A stretch of DNA of 58,024 bases from the NCBI RefSeq assembly GCF_018613605.1, contig NZ_JAGGPU010000012.1:1-58024 (forward strand), written 5' to 3'. The notes beneath the pieces are model-generated. The model saw only the letters and a list, made by a program, of their open reading frames with translations, searched no databases and had not been told where the DNA came from. The stretch's first letter is position 1; the number at the start of each line of letters is the position of its first letter. This stretch comes from Pedobacter sp. ISL-64. Lineage in GTDB: Bacteria > Bacteroidota > Bacteroidia > Sphingobacteriales > Sphingobacteriaceae. A program made the translations under genes and the position numbers. Positions 8,333 to 17,864 of the stretch are shown piece after piece.

Positions 8333-8617
8333 GTAATAAAGACAGCTTTTACCTTAGGTCCTTGTTAAGTTTGACGTTTAGAGTCAATTAGCCTTTTTAA
8401 ATAATTAACCAATGGCAACTACAGATTAACTTCTCATGTAACTTAGCTGTTAAAACTTGTTAAAATCAAAAAATGACCAATCAACTAATTATTTAATTGA
8501 TTAATTTTCAAAAATATTTATCAGATAGACCGGAATTTAAATGATATGCCAGGCAAGTGGCACAGCTCAAATCAATCTGTTAATACCAAACTAATATTAA
8601 CATCTTAACCAACACAA

Positions 8618-9874
8618 ATGAAAATGCTCTTTTTTATTTTAGGTTATTTGTTTTTCTGTACTGCAACATTTGCACAAACAGGTAAAATAGATAGCACTGA
8701 AATGGCTACATTGCGTATCGACCCTCAAACTGCGCGTGGCGCAGCTGTTTCTCAGGTTTTTAGCGAAGTAGAATTTATCCCCCTCGAAACCACTAAAGAA
8801 AGTCTTTTTGGTAATATACATCAACTAAAAATTGTAGACGATAATTATGTGATTTTTGACTACGATACCAAGGCAATCTTAATTTTTTCGAAAGATGGTA
8901 AGTTCAAATCCAAAATCAACGCAAACAATATACAACCAGAAAAGAACGATAAAAACAAAGCAGAGTTTAATAGCTTTACCGTCGAAAAAGAAAATAATGT
9001 AAATTATATAGTCGTTTTTGCCCACCCTCGCGCATTCTATTTTGATTTAACTGGGAAACAGATCAAAAAAGTAATGATTAAAGATTACTTTAAGCAGAAT
9101 ACAAGTCGAGATTACAAAATTGCAAATAACAGCATCTCGGTGAGGCCAGATTTTAAAGTAAAAAAAGGAAAGGATAGCACGCTTTACGAACTTGGAATAA
9201 TTAGCAAAACCGATTCTGTTGGATATTTCCCTTATAATATAAAACGATATGAAACCGATGAATTTTGGGGATCGGGCGAGCGTTTCTATAAATATGGAGT
9301 TGAAAATGAAATGTTTTATCTCAACTACTATTCTTACAATATCTATAAAGCTAGTCCTTCTAAACTTTCGCTTGCCTACCATATTATATTTCCAGCCGCC
9401 AATTCCTTACCGAATGATTTCACAACCAATCCGGTTTATGTTAAAAAACGGGGAGAATATTTTAGAAACAACCCAAAGGTTTTTTATAGCTTAAGTAACA
9501 CTTATTTAGTTGGTAATAATCTTTACCTCAAAATGCACAATTATGGTTGGGACACCGGGATGAAAAAGGCGCTTATTTACAACTTAAAAACCAGTGAGCT
9601 AACCTCTGTGCAGGATCTGGAACCTGATTCTTTATCGTTTTTTTTACCCGTTACTGATGCCAGTGGTAATTTTTATGATTTTATAAATAATGGTTTTCAT
9701 ATGTACGAAAATGGTTATTTCTACACCAATTATTCATCATTGGCCATGTTTACTTTTAAAGAGCAGAGCGAGGGTAAAACAACAAAATACCCGCCCAGTT
9801 TAGAAACTTATTTTAAAACCCAGAATAAAAAGAGTAACCCCGTTATCATTAAGCTTAAACCCAAACAAAACTAA
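8618..9874 (+). CDS. Secreted six-bladed beta-propeller protein (DUF4934/DUF5128-like)
   Basis: The 418-residue protein has a cleavable signal peptide ending TFAQ near residue 20. It is followed by FIPLETTKESLFGNIHQLKIVDDNYVIFDYDTKAILIFSKDGKF, the typical opening of Bacteroidota six-bladed propeller proteins: a strand with PLET, then h-x-D-x-Y-h-h-F-D, then hhhFsKDGkF. The remaining blades are poorly conserved. Such proteins are exported and of unknown ligand; they often sit beside outer-membrane receptor genes. Here it lies 14 bases upstream of a 941-residue outer-membrane barrel gene, so the pair is probably cotranscribed and may work as one binding or signalling unit (inference). Confidence 0.75.
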   Translation: MKMLFFILGYLFFCTATFAQTGKIDSTEMATLRIDPQTARGAAVSQVFSEVEFIPLETTKESLFGNIHQLKIVDDNYVIFDYDTKAILIFSKDGKFKSKINANNIQPEKNDKNKAEFNSFTVEKENNVNYIVVFAHPRAFYFDLTGKQIKKVMIKDYFKQNTSRDYKIANNSISVRPDFKVKKGKDSTLYELGIISKTDSVGYFPYNIKRYETDEFWGSGERFYKYGVENEMFYLNYYSYNIYKASPSKLSLAYHIIFPAANSLPNDFTTNPVYVKKRGEYFRNNPKVFYSLSNTYLVGNNLYLKMHNYGWDTGMKKALIYNLKTSELTSVQDLEPDSLSFFLPVTDASGNFYDFINNGFHMYENGYFYTNYSSLAMFTFKEQSEGKTTKYPPSLETYFKTQNKKSNPVIIKLKPKQN

Positions 9875-9887
9875 TATACCCATCTAA

Positions 9888-12713
9888 ATGCACCATCTTC
9901 AACGCTACCTCACCGTATGTTTAATCTTATTCTGTTTTTACAATTCGAATGCCCAGCAAGCTAATCCTACTCAAATTGGTACAGTAAAGGGCGTGATTAG
10001 AGATACCACACACAACTACAACCTAAAATCGGCAACGGTATCTTTATTTAAAGGCGATAGCACTTTAGTCAGTTATCAACTGAGCAATAACTATGGTGAG
10101 TTTAGCTTCAAAAACATAGCACTAAATGTTAAAATGTATCTGGAAATAAGCCATGTTGGCTACCAGTTACTCCGCAAAAATTTCACGATTATAGACGGGA
10201 AAACTGCACTGGATTTAAAAACATTAATAATTGCTGTAAAAGACAACAATTTACAGGATGTTGAGATTAGGGTAGCGCCAATTACCATGAATGGCGATAC
10301 TTTAGAATTTAATGCTGCAGCTTTTAAATTGGATAGCAATGCCGTTGTAGAGGATCTTTTGCGCAAAATACCCAATGTAACCCTATGGGGCGACGGGCAG
10401 ATTACCGTTAACGGGCGTGAAGTAAAGAGTTTATTGGTAAATGGGAAACAGTTTTTTGGCGGTGATATTAAAATGGCCACACAAAACATTGCAAAGAATG
10501 CATTAGATAAGGTACAGGTTTACCGGGAACGGAATGAGAGCAACCCGCTTGACAGTACTTTAACCGTTAATTTAAAGCTTAAGAAAGGCAAAGACATTGG
10601 CTATTTCGGTAAAATTGGTGCAGGTTATGGCACCACCAAAAAATACGAAACCGATGCAAGCTTTAATATGTTTTCGCCTAAAATGCAACTCGGTATTATA
10701 GGTGCGAGCAATAACATTAATAAAACAGCCAATAGCATCAGATCATTAACTGCTAACAGCACTTTTAAGGGCTTAACTACCAATGTAGAGTATCAGCCCG
10801 ATTTCAGGCAATCAGGCATAAACCGACCGAATATTGGTGGCGTAACTTTTACTTATAACTTTATCGAAAAGCCTCAGTACGATAAAAAAAGTACACTGGA
10901 TGCAAACTATTTTGTACAAAACAGGAACAACGAAAATGTATCCGACACGCGAACTACAACATCCATTAATGCTACCGATAAAATATTCGATACAAACACC
11001 TCTAAGGGAAATGTCACATCAACCAATCAAAGCTTTAATTCAAGTCTCGATTTTGTTAAAAAGAACCATCGTTTAAATATTAACCAATCAATGTCGTTGA
11101 ACAATGGCAACTCAAATAACGACACACAAAGAAGTGCTTTTAATGGACAAAATGTACTAACAAGTACCAATAATACAAAAGGACAAAGTGATTTTAACAA
11201 CAAAGGCTTTAATCTTGGTATAAGATATGGTATGTCTCCCAATTATATCACCAGAAAAGAACATACTTTTGGCGGCCTTAATGCAGATTATCGGTTATCA
11301 ATAAATGACAATGATAGCCAAAGATCGAATCTAACCTCTTTTAGATCTTTTGTAAACGCAGCCACCAATACCGATTATGATAGACGGTATGATACACAGC
11401 GAAAATCTTTTAACCAGACCCTATCGTTAGAACTACCCAATTTAAAATCGTTACTATTTGGATATAAAAATGTTGCGGGCTTCGATTTGTCTTTAAAAAA
11501 TAATTTAGAACTAAACAATAGTAATGACCATAACCTGGTAGAAGATTTAAAGGCTGGTGCTTATACTAGAAACACCTATTTAAGCAATAATACCAAAACC
11601 AGTACAGTTGATGAAACCCCGAGTCTAACCTTAAGTAAATCTTTTCACAAGAGTTTGTCAAATAGATTTAGCAAAAGCTTAAACATTGGAATTTCCGCGA
11701 AACAGCGCTTTATTTTTCAGGATAACAGATCGGATAAAGCGCAACAAAACATTAACCGGACTTATAACAGATTTGTCCCGGAGGTCGATATTAATTATAC
11801 GAATTATCAATATGGCGAATCATATAAATCAATATCATTAACCTATAAGACAGATATCACCATACCCTATCTACAACAACTTGCCCCTTTAACCGATAGT
11901 ACAAATTTATATAATTTACAACGGGGCAATATTAAACTGCGCGAGGCTATCAACAGATCCATTAACATTAACCTCAACCATTCGGATCAGAAAAGCAAAA
12001 ACACCTTAAACTATAATTTTAGCATTTCTGCAGGTATAGTTGATGATGCTATAGTAGATAGTATTTTTATCGACAGCCAAAATAAGCGTACCGCCTATTT
12101 AACCAATGCCGGTGGAAATAAGTATTTAAATGCTAATGGTTATTTAAGAAAAGCTTTAAAATTGAAGACGACTGAATTACAGCTCAGTTTAAACGGAGGA
12201 ATAAATATTGCTAAAAATGCCAGTTATTTAAATGATGTATTCAGTTTTTCCAATATCTTAAATACAAATGCCAACCTAAGCTTAAACTATACTTATAAAG
12301 ATAAATTTGCAGCTGAAGCCGGCCAGGGCTTTAATACCTACCGAACGGAACAGGAAGCGTTTAACACGAAATATAGCGGAATAAATTTAACCAGTTCTTT
12401 AAGCTCCATTTATAACATTACCAAAAAGTTTACTTTAAGCAGCAACATTAGCTTTAATTCGAGCAAATCGAACAGTGCTGCCAATATAAATTTTGCTATC
12501 TGGAATGCCAGTGCCGTTTATCGTTTTCTAAAAGGAAATAATGCAGAGTTTAAATTTTCTGCCATGGATCTGTTACATCAGAATACCAATATCATTAATT
12601 ATGGTGGCGCGAACAGTTTTACGTTGGGTACACAAAATGTATTACAACAATATTTTATGGCTACTTTTTCATACTATCCAAGGCAGTTTGGCAAAAAACC
12701 AGTGAAGAAATAA
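9888..12713 (+). CDS. Outer-membrane beta-barrel protein with carboxypeptidase-regulatory-like N-domain
   Basis: The 941-residue protein starts with a signal peptide ending NSNAQ (about residue 22). A CarboxypepD_reg-like beta-sandwich follows at about residues 30-115 (GTVKGVIRDTTHNYNLKSATVSLF, SYQLSNNYGEFSFKNIAL). Next comes a plug-like region at about 118-235 (VEDLLRKIPNVTLWGDGQITVNGREVKSLLVNGKQFFGGD), then a long barrel with alternating aromatic strands. This is the outer-membrane beta-barrel family 14905-type layout related to TonB-dependent receptors, but no TonB box is obvious. The ligand is unknown. It is downstream of, and likely in an operon with, the propeller protein. Its last codons are part of a palindrome shared with the convergent M20 gene. 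Confidence 0.82.
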   Translation: MHHLQRYLTVCLILFCFYNSNAQQANPTQIGTVKGVIRDTTHNYNLKSATVSLFKGDSTLVSYQLSNNYGEFSFKNIALNVKMYLEISHVGYQLLRKNFTIIDGKTALDLKTLIIAVKDNNLQDVEIRVAPITMNGDTLEFNAAAFKLDSNAVVEDLLRKIPNVTLWGDGQITVNGREVKSLLVNGKQFFGGDIKMATQNIAKNALDKVQVYRERNESNPLDSTLTVNLKLKKGKDIGYFGKIGAGYGTTKKYETDASFNMFSPKMQLGIIGASNNINKTANSIRSLTANSTFKGLTTNVEYQPDFRQSGINRPNIGGVTFTYNFIEKPQYDKKSTLDANYFVQNRNNENVSDTRTTTSINATDKIFDTNTSKGNVTSTNQSFNSSLDFVKKNHRLNINQSMSLNNGNSNNDTQRSAFNGQNVLTSTNNTKGQSDFNNKGFNLGIRYGMSPNYITRKEHTFGGLNADYRLSINDNDSQRSNLTSFRSFVNAATNTDYDRRYDTQRKSFNQTLSLELPNLKSLLFGYKNVAGFDLSLKNNLELNNSNDHNLVEDLKAGAYTRNTYLSNNTKTSTVDETPSLTLSKSFHKSLSNRFSKSLNIGISAKQRFIFQDNRSDKAQQNINRTYNRFVPEVDINYTNYQYGESYKSISLTYKTDITIPYLQQLAPLTDSTNLYNLQRGNIKLREAINRSININLNHSDQKSKNTLNYNFSISAGIVDDAIVDSIFIDSQNKRTAYLTNAGGNKYLNANGYLRKALKLKTTELQLSLNGGINIAKNASYLNDVFSFSNILNTNANLSLNYTYKDKFAAEAGQGFNTYRTEQEAFNTKYSGINLTSSLSSIYNITKKFTLSSNISFNSSKSNSAANINFAIWNASAVYRFLKGNNAEFKFSAMDLLHQNTNIINYGGANSFTLGTQNVLQQYFMATFSYYPRQFGKKPVKK

Positions 12714-12738
12714 GATGATTAAATCATCTTATTTCTTC
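12704..12738. terminator. 35-base palindrome covering both stop codons; bidirectional terminator
   Basis: Arms of 17 bases, GAAGAAATAAGATGATT (12704-12720) and AATCATCTTATTTCTTC (12722-12738), are perfectly complementary around a single A. The stop codons of the rightward barrel gene (12711-12713) and the leftward M20 gene (12729-12731) both lie inside the arms, so each protein ends KK-stop. Bidirectional termination is inferred from the position. Confidence 0.6.
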
Positions 12739-14033
12739 ATCGACATATAATCTAAAGTAAGATTAGATAATAATTTGACCCCTAAAACAAAACCGCTTTC
12801 ATCAAGATAAAAATCCGGTGTGTGGTGCGATGGCGCTTTTAAAGGATCTTTACCTTTTGGCATCCCCCCTAAAAACACAAATAAGCCAGGTACTTTTTCC
12901 TGGAAGAAGGAGAAATCTTCTGCGCCAGTAACTGGTGGTTTTAACTTCACATGATCCTTACCTGCCGTTGATTCCATGCTTGACAACATTTTTTCGGTTA
13001 GCGCAATGTTATTAAAAGTAACCGGATAATGGTTGCTATAAGGGATTTTGACTTCAGCTGTTGCACCGCCTGCTTCGGCCGTTTTGGTTACGATGGTTTT
13101 AATCCTTTCGATAAACATAGCCTCATCTTCCTTACTAAAGTTGCGTACTGTACCTAACATTTCTACCTTTTCAGGAATAATATTCGACCGTACACCACCA
13201 TTAATTGCGCCAATGGTAACTACACCTGGGTTTTCGGTCACATTTAAATTCCTACTTACTATGGTTTGCAGGCTGTTGATAATCTGGGCCGAAACCACAA
13301 CCGGATCGATACTGCTCCATGGATAAGCCCCATGTGCCTGACGGCCGGTAACTGTAATCTTCATATCGTTTACTGCAGCCATTGTACCCCCTGGGCGATA
13401 AGTTACATCGCCAACTTCAGTTTGAGAATTGATGTGTAAACCGAAAATCACATCAACTTTAGGGTTTTCGAGTACGCCCTCCTTAATCATTAACGCTGCC
13501 CCGCCTTCATCTCCAGCAGGCACACCTTCCTCAGCGGGCTGAAATATGAATTTCACCGTCCCTTGAATATCTTTTTGCATAGAAGCCAGCACTTCTGCTA
13601 CACCCATTAAAATAGCCACATGACTATCATGTCCACAGGCATGCATTACACCTACCTCTTGTCCGTTATATTGTGTTTTCACTTTCGAGGCAAATGGAAC
13701 GTCTACCCGCTCTGTAACCGGCAAACCATCCATATCGGCACGCAAAGCAACTACTGGTCCGGGCTTCCCTCCTTTTAGCACACCAACTACGCCTGTTTTG
13801 GCAACGCCTGTTTTTACTTGAATACCTAAAGATTCTAAATGTTTTGCAATAATACCAGCTGTTCTTACTTCAGTATTTCCCAATTCAGGATGTTCATGAA
13901 AATCGCGCCTCCAGGTAATTACTTTTTGTTCGATGGCATCAGCTTTTTTTGAAACCAATGGTCTTAAATCTGATTTTTGGGCGAAAGAATTTAATGCCAG
14001 TATGGAAAAACCGATCAGGAATATTTTCTTCAT
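12729..14033 (-). CDS. M20 family amidohydrolase (IAA-amino acid/N-acyl amino acid hydrolase type), secreted
   Basis: M20D amidohydrolases remove acyl groups from N-acyl amino acids or related conjugates with a two-metal centre. The 434-residue protein has a signal peptide (about 1-19, ending SFAQ), so it acts outside the cytoplasm. Visible motifs are ALRADMDGLPV, the metal-binding MHACGHDSHVAILMG, FQPAEEG with the catalytic Glu pair, and the late metal His in the C-terminal APSHHTPDFYLDE block. A dimerisation insert occupies about residues 205-320 (GRQAHGAYPW). It is convergent with the barrel gene. The physiological substrate is not evident; length is normal for the family, and the start with KKIFLIGFS is the clear choice. 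Confidence 0.88.
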   Translation of the reverse strand: MKKIFLIGFSILALNSFAQKSDLRPLVSKKADAIEQKVITWRRDFHEHPELGNTEVRTAGIIAKHLESLGIQVKTGVAKTGVVGVLKGGKPGPVVALRADMDGLPVTERVDVPFASKVKTQYNGQEVGVMHACGHDSHVAILMGVAEVLASMQKDIQGTVKFIFQPAEEGVPAGDEGGAALMIKEGVLENPKVDVIFGLHINSQTEVGDVTYRPGGTMAAVNDMKITVTGRQAHGAYPWSSIDPVVVSAQIINSLQTIVSRNLNVTENPGVVTIGAINGGVRSNIIPEKVEMLGTVRNFSKEDEAMFIERIKTIVTKTAEAGGATAEVKIPYSNHYPVTFNNIALTEKMLSSMESTAGKDHVKLKPPVTGAEDFSFFQEKVPGLFVFLGGMPKGKDPLKAPSHHTPDFYLDESGFVLGVKLLSNLTLDYMSMKK

Positions 14034-14103
14034 AAATGAATTATTTAGTTTAGGTGCCCTAAGCTAAACAATTTTAAGGAGAGATTGAATTGTGCAAAAA
14101 AAC

Positions 14104-14129
14104 AAAAGCCATCCCTTGGGATAGCTTTT
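14104..14129 (-). terminator. Hairpin terminator after the NHL lipoprotein gene
   Basis: Arms AAAAGCCATCC (14104-14114) and GGATAGCTTTT (14119-14129) pair with one mismatch. The minus strand continues TTTTGTTTTTTT. It is 7 bases past the stop at 14137. Confidence 0.75.
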
Positions 14130-14136
14130 TGGATGA

Positions 14137-15318
14137 TTAACCTTTTTTATAAATTACAATCTTTCTTACGTAGATATCACAAGCGATCACCTCGTCGTTA
14201 GCGCCTAGTGCCACACCTCTAGCAAAATCTAATTGGCCGAGCCCTATCTTTTCTCTAACATCACCGTTCTCGTCAGTTTTAATGATGTAACCGCCAGCGG
14301 CAATGTATAAATAATCACCTTTACCCTTAATGGCCCAATAGTTATCTGAAACTTTCCAAGTTTTTAGGTATTTGCCTTGCTTATCAAAAACCTGCATCCT
14401 ACCGGCATCACTAACATAAATATTCCCTTTAAAATAACATATGCCTAACGGTGTATAGAATTGACCATTTGCTCTGCCCTCGGTACCAAATGTGAAAAGT
14501 AACTTCCCATTTGAATCATATTTCTTAATCCGATCGTTTAGGCTGTCTACAATCCAAATATTCTGTTCGTCGTCAATAGTTAGTTCTTCTACATTTCCAA
14601 ATCCATTATCTCCTGTCCCGTAAACGCCCCATTCTCTAATTAACTGCTTATTAGCATCAAACATCTGAACATAACTACTACTTTGGGTGCGGGTTGCTAT
14701 ATAATTTCCATTGCTAAAAAAACCAATTGCCCTTGCACCCGACCCACTATAAAAAAGCTCCTTATAATTTCCATTGATATCAAATTTCTGAACACGGTTT
14801 AACCCCTCATCACTTACATAAATATTTCCAGTTTTATCTGTTTCAATGTGATAGGCAAAGTTAAATTGACCAACTCCGTTACCCTCTGTTCCAAAAGACA
14901 GTGCACGATAATAATTTAACCCAGAGGTATATCCAAAATCTGCATCACTAAACCGACTAAAAGACTTTGTATTATTGTAAGTTCTAACCTTATAAAAGTT
15001 CTTTGTCAAAGATTTTGCTATAGCTGTATCATCAAAAGTAGTATCGGCTAATTCTTTTAACAAAACATACTTTTGAGTAACATCATTAAACTTATATAAC
15101 TGATACTTTTGAGCCAATGGCATTGGTGTCCAAGAAATGGTGATCCGAGTTCCGTAAATGCCTTTTGTGGCTTTAAGATTTATTGGACGGTCGACATCGA
15201 GTGTGTCGATGATTCTTAAGGAATCAATTTTGGTTACACCATCTTTTTCACAAGAAGAAAAAAAGAAGCAACAAAAAAACAGGCAGCCTGCGGCCAATAG
15301 TGAGAGCGCTCTATACAT
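14137..15318 (-). CDS. Lipoprotein with fibronectin-like domain and NHL-repeat propeller
   Basis: The 393-residue protein has a lipoprotein signal (LLAAGCLFFCCFFFSSC, Cys near residue 23). A fibronectin type III-like domain follows at about 45-130 (INLKATKGIYGTRITISWTPMPLAQKYQLYK). An NHL propeller covers about 140-390, with repeats such as NIYVSDEGLNRVQKFDINGNY, NIWIVDSLNDRIKKYDSNGKLLFTFG and NIYVSDAGRMQVFDKQGKYLKTW. NHL propellers bind proteins or nucleic acids and sometimes have lyase activity; no catalytic residue can be assigned here. It is probably exposed in the periplasm or on the cell surface. A large hairpin sits only 17 bases before the start codon, which may affect expression. Confidence 0.82.
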   Translation of the reverse strand: MYRALSLLAAGCLFFCCFFFSSCEKDGVTKIDSLRIIDTLDVDRPINLKATKGIYGTRITISWTPMPLAQKYQLYKFNDVTQKYVLLKELADTTFDDTAIAKSLTKNFYKVRTYNNTKSFSRFSDADFGYTSGLNYYRALSFGTEGNGVGQFNFAYHIETDKTGNIYVSDEGLNRVQKFDINGNYKELFYSGSGARAIGFFSNGNYIATRTQSSSYVQMFDANKQLIREWGVYGTGDNGFGNVEELTIDDEQNIWIVDSLNDRIKKYDSNGKLLFTFGTEGRANGQFYTPLGICYFKGNIYVSDAGRMQVFDKQGKYLKTWKVSDNYWAIKGKGDYLYIAAGGYIIKTDENGDVREKIGLGQLDFARGVALGANDEVIACDIYVRKIVIYKKG

Positions 15319-15334
15319 ATTTTATTTTTTTGGT

Positions 15335-15375
15335 GAAGGTAATTATTTAACCTCGTTTGTTAAATAATTACCTTC
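15335..15375. repeat. 17-base perfect inverted repeat between DUF937 and NHL genes
   Basis: Arms GAAGGTAATTATTTAAC (15335-15351) and GTTAAATAATTACCTTC (15359-15375) enclose 7 bases. The element lies 9 bases past the DUF937 stop and 17 bases before the NHL start (both minus strand). No T-run follows on that strand, so it is not a typical terminator; attenuator, processing signal or operator are possible. Confidence 0.65.
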
Positions 15376-15383
15376 GATTAATT

Positions 15384-15893
15384 TTACCCAAACATTCCCT
15401 TCAGCTTATCCATAATGCCACCACCTCCTGCCTGGCCGGGTTGCTGCGCCTGCCCACCACCATTAAACATTCCGATTACATCACTTACATCAAATTTACC
15501 ATCATCACCGCCCAAACTTCCCAAAACATCTTTAATGTTAAAGGAGCTATCGTTCGGGTCGTTTGTTTTTTGGGTAAACTTGGCAATCAGGCCCGGAATA
15601 ATGCTTGCGGCCAAAGATTTCGCCGTATCGGCATTAATGCCTAAGCCACTTAATTTATCGATAAAATTCCCCGAGGCCTGCTCAGCAACCTGGGTACCCT
15701 CTGCTTTATTACCGTTAAATATATCGGTTAATGCACCAATATTACCTGATGATACCTGCTCTTTCAGCGTATCGAAGATAGAACCCGATGCAGCCTGGAT
15801 TACCGCTTCATTTTGTTCATTGGGAATGGCAGTGTTGTTTACAACGCTTTCCTGGACGTTTTCACGCACCATTTCATTTAAATTTTCTAACAT
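15384..15893 (-). CDS. DUF937-like protein with Gly/Gln-rich tail
   Basis: The 169-residue protein is acidic and helical, without signal peptide or membrane segment. It contains the patterns NEAVIQAASGSIFDTLKEQVSSGNIGALTDIF and AKSLAASIIPGLIAKFTQK, which resemble the paired helical units of DUF937/YidB-like proteins. It ends in a flexible GGGQAQQPGQAGGGGIMDKLKGMFG tail. Proteins of this kind are common in Bacteroidota and have no agreed function; an assembly or stress role is sometimes suggested, but nothing in the sequence proves it. The gene stands alone, divergent from pgi. Confidence 0.6.
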   Translation of the reverse strand: MLENLNEMVRENVQESVVNNTAIPNEQNEAVIQAASGSIFDTLKEQVSSGNIGALTDIFNGNKAEGTQVAEQASGNFIDKLSGLGINADTAKSLAASIIPGLIAKFTQKTNDPNDSSFNIKDVLGSLGGDDGKFDVSDVIGMFNGGGQAQQPGQAGGGGIMDKLKGMFG

Positions 15894-16050
15894 AACGTAG
15901 AATTAAAGGTTAAAAATAATTGATGAACTAACAGGGACGGTATATTAAAGTTAATGTGTTTAATCGACATTAAAAATTCTTATTCATTTAGAACATTAAA
16001 AAGACCATTTTAAATTTTTGCTTTATTACTTTTACAAAAAAACAAAGATT

Positions 16051-17697
16051 ATGTTACCTAAAGTAAATTTCACAGAAACTGAGGCCTACAAGTATTTAGC
16101 CGATCATTTTATAGATATTAATCAAAAAAGCATTAAAGATCTTTTTGCTGAGGATGCAGATCGTTTCAATAAGTTTTCTGTTTTTTTTGAAGATATTCTA
16201 CTAGATTATAGCAAGAACCGCATCAGCGATGAAACATTAGCACTATTGATTCAATTGGCCCGTGAGTGTAAATTGGATGAAGCTATAAAATCGATGTACA
16301 ACGGCGATAAAATTAATGAAACGGAAGACCGTTCGGTACTTCATATTGCCTTACGTAATTTAAGCAATACGGCAATTTTAGTTGACGGTAAAGATGTGAT
16401 GCCGGAAGTAAATGCAGTACTGGCTAAAATGGAGAAATTCAGCAACAGCATCATTAGCGGCGAATGGAAAGGTTATACAGGCAAAGCCATTACCGATGTG
16501 GTTAATATCGGTATCGGTGGGTCAGATTTAGGTCCGGTTATGGTTACCGAAGCTTTAAAACATTATAAAAACCACTTAAACATTCACTTTGTTTCGAATA
16601 TTGATGGCACACACATCGCCGAAACATTAGCAGATTTAAATGCCGAAACAACATTATTCTTAGTCGCATCAAAAACTTTTACGACACAAGAAACCATGAC
16701 GAATGCACACTCTGCACGCTCTTGGTTTTTGGATAAAGGCGGAAAAGAAAATGATATTGCCAAACACTTTGCTGCATTATCTACCAATGCGAAAGACGTA
16801 TCGGCTTTTGGTATCGATACCGAAAATATGTTTGAGTTTTGGGATTGGGTTGGCGGCCGCTACTCGTTATGGAGCGCTATCGGCTTATCCATCTCATTAA
16901 GCATAGGCTTCGATAATTTTAAACAATTGTTAGCTGGAGCTCACGCAACTGACAACCACTTTAAAACTGCCGAGTTTGAAAGCAACCTGCCTGTAATTTT
17001 AGGTTTGTTAGGCATTTGGTATATCAATTTCTACAATGCAGAAACACAGGTTATTTTACCTTACGATCAATATATGCACCGTTTTGCTGCTTATTTCCAA
17101 CAGGGAGATATGGAGAGCAATGGTAAACACGTAGATAGGAACGGTAATGAAGTTGATTATGAAACCGGACCGATTATCTGGGGTGAGCCCGGAACAAATG
17201 GCCAGCATGCCTTTTATCAGTTAATTCATCAGGGCACCAGAATTATCCCTGCCGATTTTATTGCTCCGGCACAGAGCTTAAACCCACTAGGCGATCATCA
17301 TCCAATTTTACTATCAAACTTCTTTGCACAAACAGAAGCTTTAATGAACGGTAAAACCGAAGAAGAAGTAACCGCTGAGTTAAAGAAAGATGGCAAATCA
17401 GCGTCAGAAATTGAAAAAATTGCGCCGTTTAAGGTATTTGAAGGCAACCGCCCAACAAATTCTATCTTATTGAAAAAAGTAACGCCATATACTTTGGGCA
17501 GTTTAGTTGCCATTTACGAACATAAAATATTTGTTCAGGGAATTATCTGGAACATCTTTAGTTTCGACCAGTGGGGAGTAGAACTTGGCAAGCAATTGGC
17601 CAAAAAAATTCTTCCAGAGCTGGAGGGCAGCGAAAAAGTTTCGAGCCACGATAGCTCTACCAACGGCTTAATTAACCAATACAAGGCCTGGAAATAA
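16051..17697 (+). CDS. pgi: Glucose-6-phosphate isomerase
   Basis: The enzyme interconverts glucose 6-phosphate and fructose 6-phosphate in glycolysis and gluconeogenesis, in the cytoplasm. The 548-residue sequence shows the sugar-isomerase blocks IGIGGSDLGPVMVTEALKHY, ASKTFTTQETMTNA, VGGRYSLWSAIGLS, the PGI signature GEPGTNGQHAFYQLIHQGTR, and C-terminal FDQWGVELGKQLAKK. The catalytic Glu lies in DMESNGKHV, and His and Lys are in the GQHAFYQ and WGVELGKQ blocks. The length is normal for a bacterial PGI. The in-frame stretch upstream from 16018 does not look like coding sequence; the ATG at 16051 matches the family start. It is a single-gene unit with a strong terminator. Confidence 0.96.
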   Translation: MLPKVNFTETEAYKYLADHFIDINQKSIKDLFAEDADRFNKFSVFFEDILLDYSKNRISDETLALLIQLARECKLDEAIKSMYNGDKINETEDRSVLHIALRNLSNTAILVDGKDVMPEVNAVLAKMEKFSNSIISGEWKGYTGKAITDVVNIGIGGSDLGPVMVTEALKHYKNHLNIHFVSNIDGTHIAETLADLNAETTLFLVASKTFTTQETMTNAHSARSWFLDKGGKENDIAKHFAALSTNAKDVSAFGIDTENMFEFWDWVGGRYSLWSAIGLSISLSIGFDNFKQLLAGAHATDNHFKTAEFESNLPVILGLLGIWYINFYNAETQVILPYDQYMHRFAAYFQQGDMESNGKHVDRNGNEVDYETGPIIWGEPGTNGQHAFYQLIHQGTRIIPADFIAPAQSLNPLGDHHPILLSNFFAQTEALMNGKTEEEVTAELKKDGKSASEIEKIAPFKVFEGNRPTNSILLKKVTPYTLGSLVAIYEHKIFVQGIIWNIFSFDQWGVELGKQLAKKILPELEGSEKVSSHDSSTNGLINQYKAWK

Positions 17698-17705
17698 AAT
17701 ATATT

Positions 17706-17735
17706 AAAAAAGCGAGTGTAAATACTCGCTTTTTT
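17706..17735 (+). terminator. Intrinsic terminator of pgi
   Basis: Arms AAAAAAGCGAGT (17706-17717) and ACTCGCTTTTTT (17724-17735) pair perfectly around a 6-base loop, with more T after it. It begins 9 bases after the pgi stop. Confidence 0.88.
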
Positions 17736-17864
17736 TGTTTAAATCCATAATTTAGGCCATCCTGATTATTCTTCACGCTAGTGAAAAATCCAAATTAACT
17801 TATTAATGAAATAGTTGCTCGCTTTCGCCTTTGATTATTTCTAATCATTTAAAAAAAACTACTA

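Noticed and set aside
15415..15900. 161-codon plus-strand frame opposite the DUF937 gene
   Set aside because: It is the Pro-rich antisense of the Gly-rich DUF937 tail; codon use and family similarity support the minus strand.
16018..16050. N-terminal extension of pgi from an upstream ATG
   Set aside because: The added residues (MLYYFYKKTKI) are not in the family, and the ATG at 16051 gives the normal N-terminus.
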